Of a DNA stretch of 64,000 bases, positions 60,057 to 64,000 are shown piece after piece. Numbering within the stretch: position 1 is the first letter of the stretch; each line of letters opens with the position of its first letter. Source of the DNA: Glycine soja (lineage: Eukaryota; Streptophyta; Magnoliopsida; Fabales; Fabaceae); contig NC_041006.1 of the NCBI RefSeq assembly GCF_004193775.1, positions 29,937,102 through 30,001,101 of the forward strand. The letters are read 5' to 3'. A program made the position numbers and the translations under genes. Under the pieces are notes generated by a model, which saw only the letters and a list, made by a program, of their open reading frames with translations, did not search any database and had not been told where the DNA came from.

Positions 60057-62546
60057 GTAGTTAAGTTTAGAGACTAATTTGACATCTTAGGGACTTATTT
60101 TGAATTTTCTTAATTTTAGGAACTAATATAATAGTACTTTAAACTTTTAGGTGCAAAAATGGTTTTTACCCTAATATCTTTGTTAACCAATGGGGATTGT
60201 CTAGTTGGAGTTAATTCCCACGTGACGAACTTAGGTTCAGTTCCCCACTTAGAGAAGTGTCCACTTTTTAGTATCCGACTGTAACTCGAACATGGTTGCT
60301 TCAAAAGCAAGATACCTGTGGCAAACTAAAAAATAATATCTTAAAAGTATTTTTTTTTTTGGATGTAGTCTGAGTGATAGGGAGATTATTATGAAGGATT
60401 GGAAGTTTTCGAGGATGATGAAGATGTCAGGATTGCCATTTACTGAGGAACAGTTATTGAGGATTGTGGAGCTGCTTGGTTTTAAACATTGTTGGAAGCA
60501 AGCTCTTTCTGTGGTTCAATGGGTCTACAACTATAAGGATCACAGGAAGTTTCAAAGCAGGTGAGTTTAGATATTTGACTTGGTTTACTGACATTGTATT
60601 TTAAGGCTCCTTGAGAAATCTGTGTTGTGTGCTGTTTTAAGTTTTGGAGGGAGTGAGATTGATGCCATGGAATGGCTTTTGTTAATGCATTGTGTTAATG
60701 AATGGAATGGGAAAGAAATTAAAAAAGAATGAGATAGGTTTTAAACACTCTGCTGGTGCAACATTCTTATGCTGTATTGTTTCAACCTAAATTTGATGTT
60801 GTGCTACAGAAGATGAATGGTTTTTTTTAATCGGTAATTGGTGTAAACAATGTGGATAGTACAGGATATCTTGAGCCTGCTGTATCAAATTATAAAATAG
60901 TATGCATGATTAATTCTTAGCAGTATAGGTTTGTTGTTTTGTTTACATGCTCATTGCTTTGCATTCTCAGTCCTCTCTTATGAAGTTAATTATAATTTTG
61001 TAGGTTTGTATATACAAAACTTCTTTCAGTTCTTGGGAAGGCAGGCAGGCCAAAGGAGGCCCTTCAAATTTTCAATATGATGCGTGTAAGAACCAAGTTC
61101 TTATTTTATTTCCCACATGAAGGCTTGTCTTTAGTTGTTGTTGGGATATTTTTCTATTGATTTACTTTCAACTTATTCAGGAAAACATCCATATATATCC
61201 TGATATCGCTGCATATCACAGCATTGCTGTTACGCTTGGTCAAGCTGGTCTTCTGAAAGAGTTGCTAAATACTGTGGAATGCATGAGACAGAAACCCAAA
61301 GCATTTATGCATCGCAAGAACTGGGATCCAGTTCTTGAACCTGATCTGGTTATATACAACGCTGTAAGACAACAACTAGATATTTATCATCTAACTTTCT
61401 AATGAATGCCGTTTTTCAGCTTGATTGGATCATCAAATTTCTTCAATTGCTATTAGGTGCTTAATGCTTGTGTTCCATCAAAGCAGTGGAAAGGTGTGTC
61501 ATGGGTGTTTAAGCAACTGAGGAAAAGTGGTCTGAAACCTAACGGAGTAACTTATGGACTTGCAATGGAGGTAATTACAGGATTACAGCATCTGACTTCT
61601 AATAATTTATCAAGTGTGTATATACTGTAATATTGAAACAGGAAGATACAATGTAACTCAGTTGTTTTTTTTTCTTTTCTTTACAAGCTGAATCTAATTG
61701 AGAATCGCTATTCTGAATCTGTAGTTCTTGTGCTATCATGTTATGTTTAAAAAATAAAAAATAAAGCAAGATCAGCTGTTCTTGGGAAAACTGGTTCCAC
61801 AAGATCTATTTCTCTGATTTATTAAGATAATTATTTTGTTATAATGTGATTAATGCTATCTTCCCTATGTAGATGGATTATATATCCTTGTCTGGTGGCT
61901 CAGATTTCCACTATATTCACAAATTAACAAGCTACTTTGAAGTTATATTTTATACCAGAGCCTTTATGGCTGAATGGGAAAATTATTAGATGAAGAAAAT
62001 GTTATTATCTTCAGATGTTATTACCCTCAAAGCATGTTTATATTCAAGTCTTACAGGTGCTTGTTATAAGGTAATGCTGGAATCGGGCAATTATGACCTT
62101 GTCCATGAGTTTTTTGGAAAGATGAAGAGAAGTGGGGAAGTTCAAAAGCCCTTACTTATAAAGGTAGTTCTTTACTTCATTGGTATTATTTGCTACTGAT
62201 ATTTGGCAGCTGATAACCGATAGCCTGATATATATTTTATCTCCCTTCTCTAGTGTTGGTGAGAACCTTCTGGAAGGAAGGTAAAGTTGATGAAGCTGTG
62301 AAAGCCGTCAGGGACATGGAAAGAAGAGGAGTTATTGGAACAGCCAGTGTATATTATGAACTAGCTTGTTGCCTTTGCAACAATGGGAGGTGGCAAGATG
62401 CTATTCTGGAGGTACTGTGTTTAATCTCTTCGAGTAAACCGCCAAATCTGGCTTTGAGAAATTTGGTGGTGGACATATTAGGTTCTGGGCACATTAGTCC
62501 CTAGAAATGACTAATGTGGCCTTTGGCCAACATTTGTTGTTCCTTA

Positions 62547-62881
62547 GGGTATGTTTGGATAAGGGATTAGGTGGGAAAAAGAGGGAGGGAATGATTTATG
62601 GTTAGACTTTCTATTGTTTGGGAGTCTTCTAAAAAGAGGGAAAAGGAACGAGAATTTACAATAAACTCTCCAAAACCCTCCCTTACATACTTTTGAGTTC
62701 CCCAAAGTGGGGGTTCAGGAAAAAAGTATATTAGTTTAATTATGCCAGTTTTTGCTCCTTGTTTTTTTTTTAAAAAAAAGTGAAATTGTAAATTTATATT
62801 GTTATTAATCGTTGTAATTTACTAATCTTTCATTTCCTTCTCCTGGGAAATTAGTAACAGCCAAACAAGGGAAAGAGTTTA
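62547..62881. mobile_element. Possible MITE in PPR intron 7
   Basis: GGGTATGTTTGG at 62547 and CCAAACAAGGG at 62871 form an imperfect inverted pair around AT-rich, non-coding sequence. The target duplication is unclear. Confidence 0.35.
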
Positions 62882-64000
62882 CCCTTCTAACTCTCGACCA
62901 CACTGTTAGGGACCATGGTGGGGTTTTAGGTTATGAATTTGGTTGTTTACTCTTTTCTTTTGCATGTATGTGGTTAGATGAACATGTAGCTACTATAAAT
63001 CCTTATTAAGATGCATTGTCCTTGAATATGGATGCAGGTTGACAATATTAGAAGTCTTCCTCGTGCCAAGCCTTTGGAGGTTACTTTCACTGGCATGATT
63101 AAGGCTTCCATGGATGGTGGACATATTAATGATTGTATATGTATATTTGAATACATGAAAGACCACTGCGTTCCTAACATAGGGGCCATAAACACAATAT
63201 TGAAAGTTTATGGCCAAAATGATATGTTTTCTAAAGCCAAAGTTTTATTTGAGGAAGTCAAAGTAGCCAAATCAGAATTTTATGCCACCCCAGGGGGTGG
63301 TAATAGCTCTGTTGTCCCAGATGTGTACACATATAACTCAATGTTGGAAGCTTCAGCTAGTGCACAGCAATGGGAATACTTTGAGCATGTGTACAGAGAG
63401 ATGATTGTTTCCGGCTATCAACTGGATCAAGATAAACACTTGCCATTACATGTTAAAGCTTCAAGAGCTGGCAAGGTAGAGAATGTACTTATATTAGATC
63501 TATGCTTATTTTATATTTCTGCTCATAGTGTCATATCCTATGAAGTTTGTGACTTTCAAACTATATATGTACCTAACAGTGCAGGTATTTCATCCATCAA
63601 TTCCCTATCAAGGTGAAAAAAGACAATATTTTATTTTTTATTAGTGTGAGCACAATTTTCATAAATTATTTTGTACTGTGTGCAAGCATATATATAAAGC
63701 TTGAAAGAACAGTTCAGCTCATATGTAATATTTAGGCTCCTGCCCAGGATCTCAACAGAACCCTTTCTTTAATCCTTTAGAATCAGACTAACATTTGTTG
63801 ATGATTTTCAGAATTAATTAGATTCAACTTCTTTTCTTACTTATTACTAGTGGCCAGTCAGTCAGCCAATGGAACCACAAAAAATACGTCTTAGTGGTTT
63901 ATTTACTTTTATGTGTTTTGCTAAACGTTGAATTTGATGGTATATTTTGGTTTCAATGCAGTTGCATTTACTGGAGCATGCATTTGACAATATTCTGGAA

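Larger units (their letters stand above)
59159..64000 (+). pseudogene. DG1: DG1/EMB-type chloroplast PPR gene with a frameshift in exon 6 (partial)
   Basis: Exons 59159-59685, 60369-60560, 61004-61085, 61181-61363, 61457-61570, 62071-62163, 62254-62411, 63038-63475 and 63962 onward, all with GT-AG introns. The product resembles Arabidopsis DG1 (At5g67570) and its paralogue EMB2279 (At1g30610): basic N-terminus (IVHTLRKKEIQKHNRK), DREIIMKDWKFSRMMKMSGL, then PPR repeats (FVYTKLLSVLGKAGR, DIAAYHSIAVTLGQAG, VYYELACCLCNNGRW, FEYMKDHCVPNIGAIN). Such proteins bind chloroplast RNA; DG1 acts with plastid transcription. In exon 6 the frame from exon 5 ends RSGEVQKPLLIK, whereas exon 7 needs the other frame, so one base is missing around 62143-62148; otherwise a stop arises at the start of exon 7. 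It is either a recent pseudogene or a sequence error. The gene continues past the right edge. Confidence 0.8.

Overview
This is a plant nuclear window, most likely from a legume and probably soybean (Glycine) or a close relative. The evidence is spliced GT-AG genes, a Sirevirus with a UAG-separated envelope-like frame (the SIRE1 arrangement), an Athila/Calypso-type Ty3 element, CACTA, LINE and hAT-like remains, and an endogenous pararetrovirus. No tRNA, rRNA, CRISPR array or bacterial feature is seen.

Only two host genes are supported. An ARL8-type small GTPase gene (six coding exons, 21647-24182, +) looks intact. A DG1/EMB-type pentatricopeptide-repeat gene (59159 to beyond the right edge, +) has nine recognisable exons, but exon 6 carries an apparent 1-nt deletion that puts later exons out of frame. 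Almost everything else is nested mobile DNA.

Left nest (1-21083): a deleted Sirevirus-like element (LTR 1-1572, PPTs, envelope-like remnant 2035-2855, LTR stub 2840-2981) sits inside a CACTA TNP2 transposase gene (minus). The same CACTA gene is split by a 10.6-kb Athila element (4134-14741) that has gag, protease and an envelope-like frame but no reverse transcriptase or integrase. A 5'-truncated Ty3/gypsy pol fragment (16491-20401) follows, flanked by 650-bp direct repeats.

Right nest (25400-58720): a LINE (minus) was hit by a hAT-like MITE. A caulimovirid-like endogenous pararetrovirus (MP-CP, protease-RT-RNase H, TAV order) lies inside that MITE, between 180-bp direct repeats. A nearly pristine 9.83-kb Sirevirus (26069-35898, LTRs differing at 3 of 1200 sites, 5-bp TSD AGGAC) lies inside the viral copy. 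Further right the LINE is broken by two decayed copia elements, each next to duplicated LINE sequence.

Three patterns deserve most attention. First, 201-692 is an almost continuous run of small hairpins with conserved loops; in one family the stems change in a compensating way. Second, each large LTR element carries its own short palindromic word repeated many times: GTAATCGATTAC, GCTAAGCGAG pairs, or GATGTC-NN-GACATC. Third, insertions and tandem duplications here repeatedly carry 130-650-bp direct repeats, filler or microhomology, as expected from patch-type break repair.
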